From Clostridia bacterium (lineage in GTDB: Bacteria > Bacillota > Clostridia > UMGS1840 > HGM11507), in the NCBI GenBank assembly GCA_017554615.1, contig JAFZHY010000013.1, positions 98,755 through 162,754 of the forward strand: a stretch of 64,000 nt of DNA. Reading direction: 5' to 3'. This document shows, one piece after another, positions 51,889 to 61,030 of this stretch (the first letter of the stretch is position 1; each line of letters opens with the position of its first letter). The translations under genes and the position numbers were made by a program. The notes beneath the pieces were generated by a model. The model saw nothing but the letters and a program-made list of their open reading frames with translations, was not told where the DNA came from and made no database searches.

Positions 51889-52485
51889 TTATTTTACCAT
51901 AATTTTTTCTATAAGTTCTAAACTTTTCTCTTCAACACGCTTAATCATTTCATCATTGTTGTTTTCAAAATACTTTCTTACACATAAATACACTCTTTTA
52001 TCTTTTGGTAAATAAGGCTTTAGTATTTCGTTTTCGGTAACATCTATATACGGTTTATATCCCTTATCGGTTTTAATTACTCCGTTTGCACCCCTTGATA
52101 TAAACTGCTCTAAAATATGCTCGTCAACAAGGTAAATATAACTTTCCGCATTAACCAGGTCCATATCCACTCTCTGCCAGAACTGAAGGTCGCCCTTTGC
52201 TTCAACATTCTCTCTTGTGTATATATTATTTACCTCTACCCTTATAAGACCGTCATTATTTATATCGCCGATTACATCACTATATTCGGTTTCAAGCATT
52301 TTTGCTAAACCTTCTCCGTTCATATAATCGCCGATATATGTAATGTTAAAATCTATTTTCTTATGAGTGGTAAATTCAAAAATGGTAAAAACCACACAAA
52401 AAACTGCAAAAATGCCTAACCATGTATGCCATTTGTAGTGATACCAATAGTTCTCCCATTTTTCTCTTCTTTCATTTGATGTCAT
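51889..52485 (-). CDS. Hypothetical single-pass membrane protein
   Basis: A 198-residue protein with a Trp/Tyr-rich juxtamembrane segment (WENYWYHYKWHTWLG), one transmembrane helix (about 22-40) and an extracytoplasmic alpha/beta domain of about 155 residues. I recognise the layout from clostridial hypothetical proteins but no function. Start ATG after AGGGAGG. It lies downstream of the SLC13-like permease gene and may be its partner by position only. Confidence 0.75.
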   Translation of the reverse strand: MTSNERREKWENYWYHYKWHTWLGIFAVFCVVFTIFEFTTHKKIDFNITYIGDYMNGEGLAKMLETEYSDVIGDINNDGLIRVEVNNIYTRENVEAKGDLQFWQRVDMDLVNAESYIYLVDEHILEQFISRGANGVIKTDKGYKPYIDVTENEILKPYLPKDKRVYLCVRKYFENNNDEMIKRVEEKSLELIEKIMVK

Positions 52486-52502
52486 TTATTTATCCTCCCT
52501 AT

Positions 52503-53579
52503 TTATACTAAAAACCACATTACAGAAGTTAATATTATAACAAACAAGAAATTGTAAAGTGTAAATTTTATAAGATATGAAAGTGTGCCTTTCGGGTTAT
52601 GCGCAGTATATTCCCTGAAAGTTATAAGACTTGCCAAAGATGCAATAAGTGTTCCTGCACCGCCTATATTTACGCCTAATAAAAGTTCCCTGTAATTATC
52701 GGTAAACTGAGAAAGTAATATAGCAGACGGAACATTGCTTATAAACTGACAGGACAAGACGCTAAATACCAGTGTACTTTTATTTAAAAGATAATTAAAA
52801 AATTCTCTAACTATATCAATTCTTGCCATATTCCCTGCAAATATAAAGAAAAATACAAAGGTAAACAGCAGTGGATAATCAACTGCTTTTAACGTTTCTT
52901 TATCTATAATAAGAAGAGAAATTAAAATTATCAAAAGACCTATGTAATACGGAATAACCCTGAATACCATAACTATTGATAAAATAAAAAGAATAAGATA
53001 AATTGCACACTTTTTCTTATCAATTTTAACATCTTTTCCCTTTAACTCTAAAGGAATACTTTTTACTGTAGCAAGGCACAAAAGGGTTATAAGAAGTATT
53101 GAAATAATAAAGGGAACTAACATTATACCCATAAATTCCAATGTGGGAATTTCAAACTTTGTGTAAAGATATAAATTCTGGGGGTTGCCAAACGGAGTTA
53201 ACATTCCTCCTAAATTGGCAGCAATATTTTGCATTATAAAAGTAAATGCCATATAGTTTTCGTTATCTGTTGCTTTAAGCACAAAAAAACCAAGGGGCAA
53301 AAAAGTAAGGAGTGCCATATCGTTTGCTATAAGCATTGAGCCGATAAAAGTTATGTAAATAAGAGCAAGAATACATATTCTTAAATTCTTAAAAGTTCTT
53401 ATAACCTTTCTTGCTAAGATGTAAAAAAACTTAATACTCCTTAATGCACAAACAACAGCAAGAACTGAAAACAGACAAGCAAGTGTTTTAAAATCAAAAT
53501 ACCCTATGTAACTTTTATCTATCGGCACAAAAAACACAGTTATCGCCGCTAAGATAAAAGCAATAATCATAACCACCAT
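52503..53579 (-). CDS. SLC13/ArsB-superfamily permease
   Basis: A 358-residue polytopic membrane protein with about ten helices of the ion transporter superfamily. Two internal half-repeats are visible by their motifs, GGMLTPFGNPQNLYLY and SNVPSAILLSQF, the second with the SNxP substrate-loop type. Could move dicarboxylates, arsenite or Na/H; sequence alone does not decide. Shorter than typical 420-460 residue members. Shares the strand with nadE and the 198-residue gene. Confidence 0.85.
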   Translation of the reverse strand: MVVMIIAFILAAITVFFVPIDKSYIGYFDFKTLACLFSVLAVVCALRSIKFFYILARKVIRTFKNLRICILALIYITFIGSMLIANDMALLTFLPLGFFVLKATDNENYMAFTFIMQNIAANLGGMLTPFGNPQNLYLYTKFEIPTLEFMGIMLVPFIISILLITLLCLATVKSIPLELKGKDVKIDKKKCAIYLILFILSIVMVFRVIPYYIGLLIILISLLIIDKETLKAVDYPLLFTFVFFFIFAGNMARIDIVREFFNYLLNKSTLVFSVLSCQFISNVPSAILLSQFTDNYRELLLGVNIGGAGTLIASLASLITFREYTAHNPKGTLSYLIKFTLYNFLFVIILTSVMWFLV

Positions 53580-53606
53580 AATAATTCCCCATTGTTTAAA
53601 AAAGTC

Positions 53607-54338
53607 TTAAATTGTCGGTTTAAAACTTGGCATAAGTTCAAGTTTAAATAAATTCATCTTATGTTTTTTATCTATAAGCGCTTTTTTATCTTCATCTTCA
53701 ATTATGCCTTCTCTTATATATCTGTCAAGTTCATTATAAGTAAACCCTAAATTTTCTTCATCAGTTTTACCGCACAGACCGTCTATCGGTGTTTTTTCAA
53801 CCAATTCCTTTGGAAGACCTAAAATGTAACCGATTTGTTTAACTTCATTTACTGTTAGGTTAGACATAGGCGAAAAATCTCCCGCTGCATCTCCGTACCT
53901 TGTAGAATATCCCACCCAGTCTTCCGATAAGTTACAGGTGTTACATACTCTTCCGTTTAAACTCTGGGATATTGCATAAAGAGTTGTCATTCTTACTCTT
54001 GGTGGGATGTTTATCTTTGTCTGCTCACTTATTTTAAGGTCATCAGGCATATTATCAAGTATAGCATCAACCGTATCTTTTATATTTACAACATAATGTT
54101 TAATTCCAAGATGGTTAACAAGCATATATGCCATATCAATATCGTGCTGCTCCCCTTTAGGCATAAGAACTCCAATTACTCTGTCTTTACCCAGCGCTTC
54201 TACGCATAAAGCAGCAGCAACAGAACTGTCCTTCCCGCCTGAAATACCTATAACAGCATTACATCCTTTACCGTTTTCTTCAAAAAAATCTCTTATCCAT
54301 TTAACACATTCGTCTTTAACTTTATTTAGGTCAAACAT
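53607..54338 (-). CDS. nadE: NAD synthase, ammonia-dependent
   Basis: Converts deamido-NAD to NAD with ATP and ammonia. The 243-residue product has the N-type ATP pyrophosphatase motif GISGGKDSS (31-39), the YSTRYGDAAGDFSPM loop and the family-typical CNLSEDWVGY segment. It lacks a glutaminase domain, so it uses free ammonia. Confidence 0.95.
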   Translation of the reverse strand: MFDLNKVKDECVKWIRDFFEENGKGCNAVIGISGGKDSSVAAALCVEALGKDRVIGVLMPKGEQHDIDMAYMLVNHLGIKHYVVNIKDTVDAILDNMPDDLKISEQTKINIPPRVRMTTLYAISQSLNGRVCNTCNLSEDWVGYSTRYGDAAGDFSPMSNLTVNEVKQIGYILGLPKELVEKTPIDGLCGKTDEENLGFTYNELDRYIREGIIEDEDKKALIDKKHKMNLFKLELMPSFKPTI

Positions 54339-54408
54339 TTTTATCTCCGCCTTTATATATAAGTATCTTTATTCTTCCCCGTTTTTTTAAAATTATCATA
54401 ACTAAAAT

Positions 54409-54870
54409 TTAAGTTACACTTAAATATATCCTTACAATCATAAATATTCCCAATCCTAAAATAAGATATGACGACCAGGTAGTTGTAGTATAATACCAGT
54501 CAGATGGCTGGGCATCGGAAATATTTGATATCACATTCATATATGTAATTTCAAAAAGGAAATCAGGATGAAAGAAAGAGGCATAAAACGTAAGTGGTAT
54601 TAAAACAAGAAGTAAAAAGAAAAATAAAAGCCCTGCTCCAAAACTGCCCATCGCTTTTGCCGAAATAAAGAAAAGAGGAGTAACAATTATAAAATAAAGT
54701 ACCAGTAAAAAGTAGTTTATAATATTTATTATTTTTTCTTTTCTTTCAAGTTTTTTAAAAAACTTTTCGCTTGTTTCCTGGCTTTTCTCATTATCTAAAA
54801 TACTATAACAATTTTCGCAAACAGTAACACTGTTTGGATTTTCACATCCACACTTTTTACATTTTTTCAT
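54409..54870 (-). CDS. Zinc-ribbon membrane protein
   Basis: A 153-residue protein with an N-terminal zinc ribbon (CKKCGCENPNSVTVCENC, Cys4) and three or four transmembrane helices. Such small proteins occur widely in Clostridia and have no assigned role. Start ATG after GGAGAGAG. Confidence 0.75.
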   Translation of the reverse strand: MKKCKKCGCENPNSVTVCENCYSILDNEKSQETSEKFFKKLERKEKIINIINYFLLVLYFIIVTPLFFISAKAMGSFGAGLLFFFLLLVLIPLTFYASFFHPDFLFEITYMNVISNISDAQPSDWYYTTTTWSSYLILGLGIFMIVRIYLSVT

Positions 54871-54931
54871 ATACTCTCTCCTTTCGGTAGTATTTATATT
54901 ATAACTTTAGCAATAATTTATAATGATGAAA

Positions 54932-54957
54932 AAACGACTTGGCGTGGCAAGTCGTTT
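54932..54957 (-). terminator. Terminator of tRNA-Leu
   Basis: Arms AAACGACTTG and CAAGTCGTTT with a 6-nt loop followed by TTTTC on the minus strand. Confidence 0.85.
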
Positions 54958-54961
54958 CTTC

Positions 54962-55045
54962 TGGTGCGGCAAATGGGACTTGAACCCATACGTCAAAGAC
55001 ACACGCCCCTCAAACGTGCCTGTCTGCCGATTCCAGCACTGCCGC
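54962..55045 (-). tRNA. tRNA-Leu (GAG anticodon)
   Basis: 84 nt with encoded CCA. Long variable arm, acceptor GCGGCAG / TTGCCGC, anticodon GAG in the loop TTTGAGG. Lies 34 bp after mgsA and probably shares its transcript. Confidence 0.9.
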
Positions 55046-55079
55046 ATATTTTAAGGGGGATAGTTTTTATCCCCCGATT

Positions 55080-55487
55080 TTAATTATTCTTAGGGTTAAC
55101 AATATTTCTCCAGTCAAGGTCCCCTCTTTCCAAACCTTTGATAAGAACTTCTGCAGTAGCAACATTAGTTGCCAAAGGAATATTATGTACATCGCACAAT
55201 CTGAATAATGCGTTAACATCAGGCTCGTGAGGCTGAGCAGTAAGAGGGTCTCTGAAAAACAGCACAAGGTCTATTTCATTATATGCAATTCTTGCACCTA
55301 TCTGCTGGTCGCCCCCCTGAGGGCCTGACAAAAATCTGTGAACTCTTAAAGATGTAGCATCAGATACTAAACCGCCTGTTGTTCCCGTAGCAAACAAATT
55401 ATGATTTTTTAGTATAGGTTTATATGCTATACAAAACTGAACCATAAGTTCTTTTTTCATATCGTGTGCAATAAGTGCAATATTCAT
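55080..55487 (-). CDS. mgsA: Methylglyoxal synthase
   Basis: Makes methylglyoxal from dihydroxyacetone phosphate. The 135-residue product carries [18 protein letters not shown] and [13 protein letters not shown] with the catalytic Asp, then [15 protein letters not shown]. In Clostridia mgsA often ends the mre-min cluster, as here. Confidence 0.96.
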   Translation of the reverse strand: MNIALIAHDMKKELMVQFCIAYKPILKNHNLFATGTTGGLVSDATSLRVHRFLSGPQGGDQQIGARIAYNEIDLVLFFRDPLTAQPHEPDVNALFRLCDVHNIPLATNVATAEVLIKGLERGDLDWRNIVNPKNN

Positions 55488-55519
55488 AAGCTCCTCCTTA
55501 AAATGTCTTAATATGTAAT

Positions 55520-56302
55520 CTATAAACCAAAAATTCTTCTAAACAGCCCTCTTTTACCTTTTATCTGGGTAATAGGGATATTTTCCCCTGTAATTCTTTT
55601 TGCAACATCTAAAAACTGTTTACCTGCCTTAGAGGAAGATTCCAAAACTGCAAGGGTATTTCTTCTCTGGCTTTTTATAACTATTTCGTCTTCTTCAATA
55701 ATACCGATAGGCGATACGCCTAAAATATCAGTAATCTCATCAATAGAGAGCATATCCCCTCTTCTTATCATATCTTCTCTTACACGGTTTATAAGAAGAT
55801 AAATTTCTCCTTTGTTTGCCATTTCAAGCAGGGTTATAACCTTGTCGGCATCTCTTACGGAAGCCATCTCAGGAGTAAGGGCAACTATCGCAAGGTCTGC
55901 TGCGGCAACTGCCGATTTAAAGCCCTTTTCTATCCCTGCAGGGCAATCAAGAATTATATAATCATAGTCTTTTTGCGCCTTATTAAAAACTTCTTTAAAA
56001 CTATCAGGATTTAAAAAATCTTTATCGGTAGACTGAGCTGCGGGTAAAAGATGAAGATGCCCGTACTTTTCAAACTTAAAAATGGCTTTTTCTAATGAGC
56101 ATTTCCCCTCGATAACATCTATAATATCATAAACAATTACATCATGAAGCCCCATAGCAAGGTCAAGATTTCTAAGGCCGATGTCTATATCTGCCATAAG
56201 AACCCTCTTGCCAAGGTTAGCTAGTGCAACTGCAATATTTGATACGCCAACGGTTTTACCAACTCCGCCTTTTCCGGAAGTTACAACAATTGTCTTAGCC
56301 AA
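55520..56302 (-). CDS. minD: Septum site-determining ATPase MinD
   Basis: A 260-residue ParA-type ATPase with deviant Walker A KGGVGKT (11-17), [11 protein letters not shown] and a C-terminal amphipathic membrane-targeting helix ([12 protein letters not shown]). It places the division site together with MinC. The start is a TTG at 56302 after AGAGGGGG. No minC or minE gene is found next to it, although both usually flank minD in related genomes. Confidence 0.95.
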   Translation of the reverse strand: MAKTIVVTSGKGGVGKTVGVSNIAVALANLGKRVLMADIDIGLRNLDLAMGLHDVIVYDIIDVIEGKCSLEKAIFKFEKYGHLHLLPAAQSTDKDFLNPDSFKEVFNKAQKDYDYIILDCPAGIEKGFKSAVAAADLAIVALTPEMASVRDADKVITLLEMANKGEIYLLINRVREDMIRRGDMLSIDEITDILGVSPIGIIEEDEIVIKSQRRNTLAVLESSSKAGKQFLDVAKRITGENIPITQIKGKRGLFRRIFGL

Positions 56303-56372
56303 TTTATAAAACCCCCTCTTCCAGTTTTGTATTTTATCACAAATAATTTATAAAATCAATAATTAGTTAAAT

Positions 56373-58415
56373 TTATCTTGTTATTTGCATTGGGTTTTTA
56401 CCCTCGGTGTATTCTAAAATATCGTCTGTAAAATGTTTTGCAATAATCTCTTTTGCAACAGGCGCAATAGAGTTTCCGTGGGAGCCGTGTTCAACTATAA
56501 CAGAAATGGCTATCTGTGGATTTTCATACGGAGCAAAAGCAACAAACACACCGTTATTAGACCCATTCGGAACTTCGGCAGTTCCTGTTTTTCCGCCTAC
56601 TGAAATTTCAAAATCGCCAAAAACTGAAGATGCTGTACCTGCTTCCGTAACCGAACGCATACCCTGCATAATCAGTCTGTGATGAGTCGGGTCAATTTCA
56701 ATTTTATCTTCAACAACAGGATGATATTCGGTTATAATATCCGATGTGGAATATTCTTTTACTTTTTTTACAAGATGTGTTTTATACCTTGTACCTCCGT
56801 TTGACAAAGTGGCGATATAGTTTGCCATCTGAATAGGTGTGAACAGATTTTTAGACTGTCCTATTGCCGCCTGAATAGTATCCCCAGGCCACCACTGTTC
56901 GCCGATACTCTGAACATATTTAGGCCCTGCAACTATTCCCTTTTCCTCTTCCGGAAGTTCTATTCCTGTTTTTTCGCCAAAACCTAACTGTCTTGTTACG
57001 GTGTTAAGTCGGTCAATACCTGCTAATCTTCCTGTTTCATAGAAGAATACATTACAGGAATTTTCAATAGCACCTTTTACATCCAACTCTCCGTGCCCGT
57101 CAAGTTTCCAGCATTTAGGAGCATAACTTGGCGCATAATGAGTATATACGCCTGTACAGTTTATAATAGTGTTTTCATTTATAACACCTGATGTAAGCCC
57201 TGCAAGAGCAGTTGCCATTTTAAATGTTGAGCCTGGCTCGTATGTTCCTGCTATTGCTCTGTTCCAGAACGGTTTGGCAGGATTTTTATAGTTTGTTTCA
57301 TAATCTTTATTAAATAAAGATAAATCATATGTCGGATATGATGCAAGTGCTAAAATTTCTCCCGAATGAACATCTAAAACAACAACAGCGCCACTGTCTG
57401 CATCCCATCCCTCATTATTTACAGCATACTGTGAATTTGCATTTATAGAATAAATGATATTTCTTAATGCTTCTTCTGCAGTTTTTTGCAACTCTAAATC
57501 AATAGTTAAAATAACATCATTACCAGGTACAGCGCTTACAGTTGATAAAGATGATATAACTCTTCCGTCTTCTTCTTCCTCAACGCTTACAATACCCTCC
57601 GTGCCTTTAAGTATGGACTCGCAGTATTTTTCTATTCCGTCCTTACCTATAAGGTCATTCATATTATATCCTTTGTCTTTTAAAACATCATACTCTTCTT
57701 TATAAATCTGCCCTACTCTTCCAAGAATATGGGAAGCAATTCCAGGCTCATTATAATATCTTAAATATTCTGTAATAACTGCAACACCTTTTAGCGAGTG
57801 AGTAGATTCTTTGATTTTAGTTACAATATCCATACTCACATCATTTGCAAAGGTATACGGGTTATTCGAGGAAAAAAGCCTTGATTCCATTTCGCTTCTT
57901 ACCCCTGCAATATTTCTTTTATCTTTAGCACTTAAAGATAAGTCTATTTCGTAACGAAGATAAAGGTTAAACAATGTATCATTTGCAGATAACTTTTTAT
58001 TAAGCCCCTTAGAGTCTTTAAAATCTTCCTCGCTTTTTATTTCATCATAAGTAAACTCATAAGGATATTCTTTTGTTATTTTAAGTCCGTCAATGTATTC
58101 CACATTATCTTCTTCAAAGATTCTTATAAGTTTTAAAATTAAATCGTTAAGTTCCCTATCATCCAAGTCTGTTTTTGAAATGGATATGGAATATCCGACA
58201 CGGTTGGTAACAAGGGGGCGACCGTATCTGTCAAGTATCTCTCCCCTTGGCGCTTTCTGCGGAATTGTTTTTGTAAGACGGGACTCTGTGATTTCCCTGT
58301 AATTATGCCCGTCTATAACCTGAAGCATAAAAAGTTGTGCAATTACTAAAAAAGCAATTACACCTAAAATACAGTATAAAACGATAAATCTGTTTTTAAC
58401 ACTGTCGCCCTTCAC
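56373..58415 (-). CDS. mrdA: Penicillin-binding protein 2, elongasome transpeptidase
   Basis: A 680-residue class B PBP: N-terminal transmembrane helix (about 8-30), a dimerisation domain with GEILDRYGRPLVTN, and the transpeptidase with SxxK in PGSTFKMA, SxN in ENSCNVFF and KTG in GGKTGTAEV. The start is taken as GTG at 58415, seven bases after GGAGGG and overlapping the mreD stop (TAGTG), rather than the TTG at 58430. Works with MreBCD in side-wall growth. Confidence 0.95.
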   Translation of the reverse strand: MKGDSVKNRFIVLYCILGVIAFLVIAQLFMLQVIDGHNYREITESRLTKTIPQKAPRGEILDRYGRPLVTNRVGYSISISKTDLDDRELNDLILKLIRIFEEDNVEYIDGLKITKEYPYEFTYDEIKSEEDFKDSKGLNKKLSANDTLFNLYLRYEIDLSLSAKDKRNIAGVRSEMESRLFSSNNPYTFANDVSMDIVTKIKESTHSLKGVAVITEYLRYYNEPGIASHILGRVGQIYKEEYDVLKDKGYNMNDLIGKDGIEKYCESILKGTEGIVSVEEEEDGRVISSLSTVSAVPGNDVILTIDLELQKTAEEALRNIIYSINANSQYAVNNEGWDADSGAVVVLDVHSGEILALASYPTYDLSLFNKDYETNYKNPAKPFWNRAIAGTYEPGSTFKMATALAGLTSGVINENTIINCTGVYTHYAPSYAPKCWKLDGHGELDVKGAIENSCNVFFYETGRLAGIDRLNTVTRQLGFGEKTGIELPEEEKGIVAGPKYVQSIGEQWWPGDTIQAAIGQSKNLFTPIQMANYIATLSNGGTRYKTHLVKKVKEYSTSDIITEYHPVVEDKIEIDPTHHRLIMQGMRSVTEAGTASSVFGDFEISVGGKTGTAEVPNGSNNGVFVAFAPYENPQIAISVIVEHGSHGNSIAPVAKEIIAKHFTDDILEYTEGKNPMQITR

Positions 58416-58927
58416 TATCTTACCCTCCAAGCAGATTTTCTTATGTTTATTATTTTTGTATAAATAAATATTACTGCTATCGAAAGAAGTGCATTATAGA
58501 TAAATTCTATTAAAGAAATTCTTATTAACACACTTATAAACCCTGCTCCCCTTAAGCCGAAGAAAACTGCAAAAAGAAGACTGTATAAAAAACAGCCTAA
58601 AACTGCAAGCAGAGTTTTAACCGAAATCATATTTTCAAAATAGGTATGATAAATTTCGGAAAGAATATATGAAAGGAGTAAAAATAAAATAACATGTACT
58701 CCCATAATTTTGCCATTAAAAAAATCAAACAATAAGCCAAAACCCAAAGCATAGTAAATGTTTGACAAACTATTCTCAATCAAAGATGCACATAACACAA
58801 CCACAAACATAAGGTTTGGGGCAACATTTAATATTTCTGCCTTGTTGGCCAATGTCTGATTTAAAAAGAAAATCAAAGTAAAGGCAAGTATTTTTATAAA
58901 GTTATACTTAGCACCGTATGAATTCAT
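58415..58927 (-). CDS. mreD: Rod-shape protein MreD
   Basis: A 170-residue membrane protein with about five helices, of the MreD family by its features NVAPNLMFVVVLCASLIE and its place between mreC and mrdA. ATG at 58927 follows AAGGTGAG; the longer frame to 58963 overlaps mreC. Confidence 0.9.
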   Translation of the reverse strand: MNSYGAKYNFIKILAFTLIFFLNQTLANKAEILNVAPNLMFVVVLCASLIENSLSNIYYALGFGLLFDFFNGKIMGVHVILFLLLSYILSEIYHTYFENMISVKTLLAVLGCFLYSLLFAVFFGLRGAGFISVLIRISLIEFIYNALLSIAVIFIYTKIINIRKSAWRVR

Positions 58928-58931
58928 AATC

Positions 58932-59765
58932 TCACCTTGTTTTATTATGATTTGTAACAACAAAAACTTCTCTTATATAGTCAAAATCTTCTGCCGGCTT
59001 AATAACTGCATATTGATTTTTGGTTATACTTTCGTTTTTAAGTTCTTTAACCCTGCCTATAACAAGCCCTGCAGGATATATTTCCCCAAGACCTGAGGTT
59101 TCTATAATATCCCCTTCAACTATGCTCATATCCTTTGACACATATGTCATAGTCATAAGCCCGTCTTTTAAAAGGTTGGTATCCCCCTCACAAACTGCAA
59201 TATCGCCTGTGCGTGTAATAATACAGCCTAAAGAACTTCCGCCTTCAATAACGGTCTGCACTTTTGAAAAGGTTGCACCTGTCTGCACCACATAGCCCAC
59301 TACTCCCTTAGAACCTACAACGGGCATAAAAGTACGTATTCCGTGGTTTTCCCCTTTATCTATAAGAAAGGTTGAATAATAATTTGAACTGTCTTTGGAA
59401 ATAACTTTACAGGCAGTGAGGTTAAGTTCTGGGTTTTTATCTTTAAAATTAAGCAAAGACCTTAACCTTTCGTTTTCTATCTCTAAAGACTCTAACTTGG
59501 AATTTTTATGTTCAAGTTCTGTAAGTTTAATTTCTAATTTTTGATTTACTCTTACAAGTTCCTTTTTGTCTTTAAAATACTCAAAAAAGTCGTTAAAAGA
59601 ATTGGACAAAGATGTAAAAACCTTACTTACAGGCGCAACAACATAGCCCACAATGTTATCGTAAGTATCAGTATTTTCTCTGTCAAGCGCACTAAAATAT
59701 ACAACAACAATAGACACTATAAGTATACTAAGAACAATTAAATATTTTTTATTTTTAAAAATCAA
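58932..59765 (-). CDS. mreC: Rod-shape protein MreC
   Basis: A 277-residue bitopic protein: transmembrane helix (about 7-26), a coiled coil (about 65-110) and a two-barrel periplasmic-type domain with VVGSKGVVGYVVQTG. Scaffold for PBP2 in the elongasome. Located between mreB and mreD. Confidence 0.94.
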   Translation of the reverse strand: MIFKNKKYLIVLSILIVSIVVVYFSALDRENTDTYDNIVGYVVAPVSKVFTSLSNSFNDFFEYFKDKKELVRVNQKLEIKLTELEHKNSKLESLEIENERLRSLLNFKDKNPELNLTACKVISKDSSNYYSTFLIDKGENHGIRTFMPVVGSKGVVGYVVQTGATFSKVQTVIEGGSSLGCIITRTGDIAVCEGDTNLLKDGLMTMTYVSKDMSIVEGDIIETSGLGEIYPAGLVIGRVKELKNESITKNQYAVIKPAEDFDYIREVFVVTNHNKTR

Positions 59766-59825
59766 TTTACTTCACTCCATATATACTTTTTTGCCTGTAA
59801 GTACATTTTTTAATACAAAAATTTA

Positions 59826-60857
59826 TTACCATCTGTTTCTTGGGCGTTTATCATTGTGAACAAGTCTTAATGTTTCAAGAGTATCAAGCACCATACCTGT
59901 ACCTTTCGCAACACAGTCAAGAGGGTCTTCAGCAATTTTAACAGGTAATAAAGTTCTTTCAGAAAGCAGTCTGTCAAGCCCTTTTAAGAAAGCTCCGCCG
60001 CCTGTTAAAGTAATACCCTGAGTAACAATATCTGCAGAAAGTTCAGGAGGAGTGTTTTCTAAAGTTACCTTAACAGTATCCACTAAAGTTTCTGCACATT
60101 CGAAAAGTGCTTCTCTTATTTCAGCACTTGTAACTGTAATGTTTCTTGGAAGACCGCTTAGGTTATCTCTACCTCTTACATCCATAGTAGGCTCGTCATC
60201 TGAAAGTTTATAAACAGAGCCTATTGCAATTTTTATTTCTTCGGCAGTTCTCTCACCGATTAAAAGATTATGCTTTTTCTTTATATAACTTGCTATCGCT
60301 TCGTCAAATGCGTTACCTGCAACTCTTACAGTTTTTGCAGTAACGATAGATCCTAAAGAAATAACAGCCGCTTCACTTGTACCTCCGCCTATATCAAGAA
60401 CCATATTTCCTAAAGGCTCGGCAACAGTTAAACCTGCACCAATAGCAGCAGCCATAGATTCTTCTACAATATATACTTCTTTAGCCCCTGACTGAATAAC
60501 AGCCTCTTCAACTGCTCTTCTTTCAACTTCTGTAACACCTGACGGAACACAGGCAACCACACGAGGTTTAGTGAAAGCACCTGATTTTAAAACTTTTTGT
60601 AAAAATCTTTTTATCATTTCATAGGTCATTTTATAATCAGAAATAACCCCGTCTTTAAGAGGTTTTATAGCAATTATATTATCAGGAGTTTTACCTACCA
60701 TTTCCTTTGCATCATAACCTACTGCATGTACTTCTTTGGAATACCTTGCAACAGCAACAACGGAAGGCTCTCTTAATACAATTCCTTTTCCTTTAACATA
60801 AATAAGAGTATTGGCAGTTCCTAAATCGATACCTATATCTTTACTTAAAAAAGCCAT
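59826..60857 (-). CDS. mreB: Actin-like rod-shape protein MreB
   Basis: A 343-residue actin homologue with GIDLGTANTLIYVKGKG, phosphate-2 motif MVLDIGGGTSEAAVISLG and GITLTGGGAFLKGLD. It organises side-wall synthesis. ATG at 60857 has AAAGGAGAG upstream; the frame back to 60947 is untranslated leader. Followed by mreC, mreD, mrdA, minD and mgsA. Confidence 0.97.
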   Translation of the reverse strand: MAFLSKDIGIDLGTANTLIYVKGKGIVLREPSVVAVARYSKEVHAVGYDAKEMVGKTPDNIIAIKPLKDGVISDYKMTYEMIKRFLQKVLKSGAFTKPRVVACVPSGVTEVERRAVEEAVIQSGAKEVYIVEESMAAAIGAGLTVAEPLGNMVLDIGGGTSEAAVISLGSIVTAKTVRVAGNAFDEAIASYIKKKHNLLIGERTAEEIKIAIGSVYKLSDDEPTMDVRGRDNLSGLPRNITVTSAEIREALFECAETLVDTVKVTLENTPPELSADIVTQGITLTGGGAFLKGLDRLLSERTLLPVKIAEDPLDCVAKGTGMVLDTLETLRLVHNDKRPRNRW

Positions 60858-60966
60858 ATTAAACTCTCCTTTCGAAACTTTAAATATTTTAGAAAAATCA
60901 TCATTAAATGTAGTTATAACAAAAAATGCTATGTATTTTAAACCCATTTTTTTCTATACTTATTTT

Positions 60967-60995
60967 ATTATAACCGAAGGATGAATTTATTTCAA
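60967..60995 (-). promoter_or_regulatory. Promoter of the mreB operon
   Basis: TTGAAA (60990-60995), 17-bp spacer, TATAAT (60967-60972), giving a leader of about 105 nt. Confidence 0.75.
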
Positions 60996-61030
60996 TAAAA
61001 TTATTACAATTATTGCTAAGTTTTATTACT

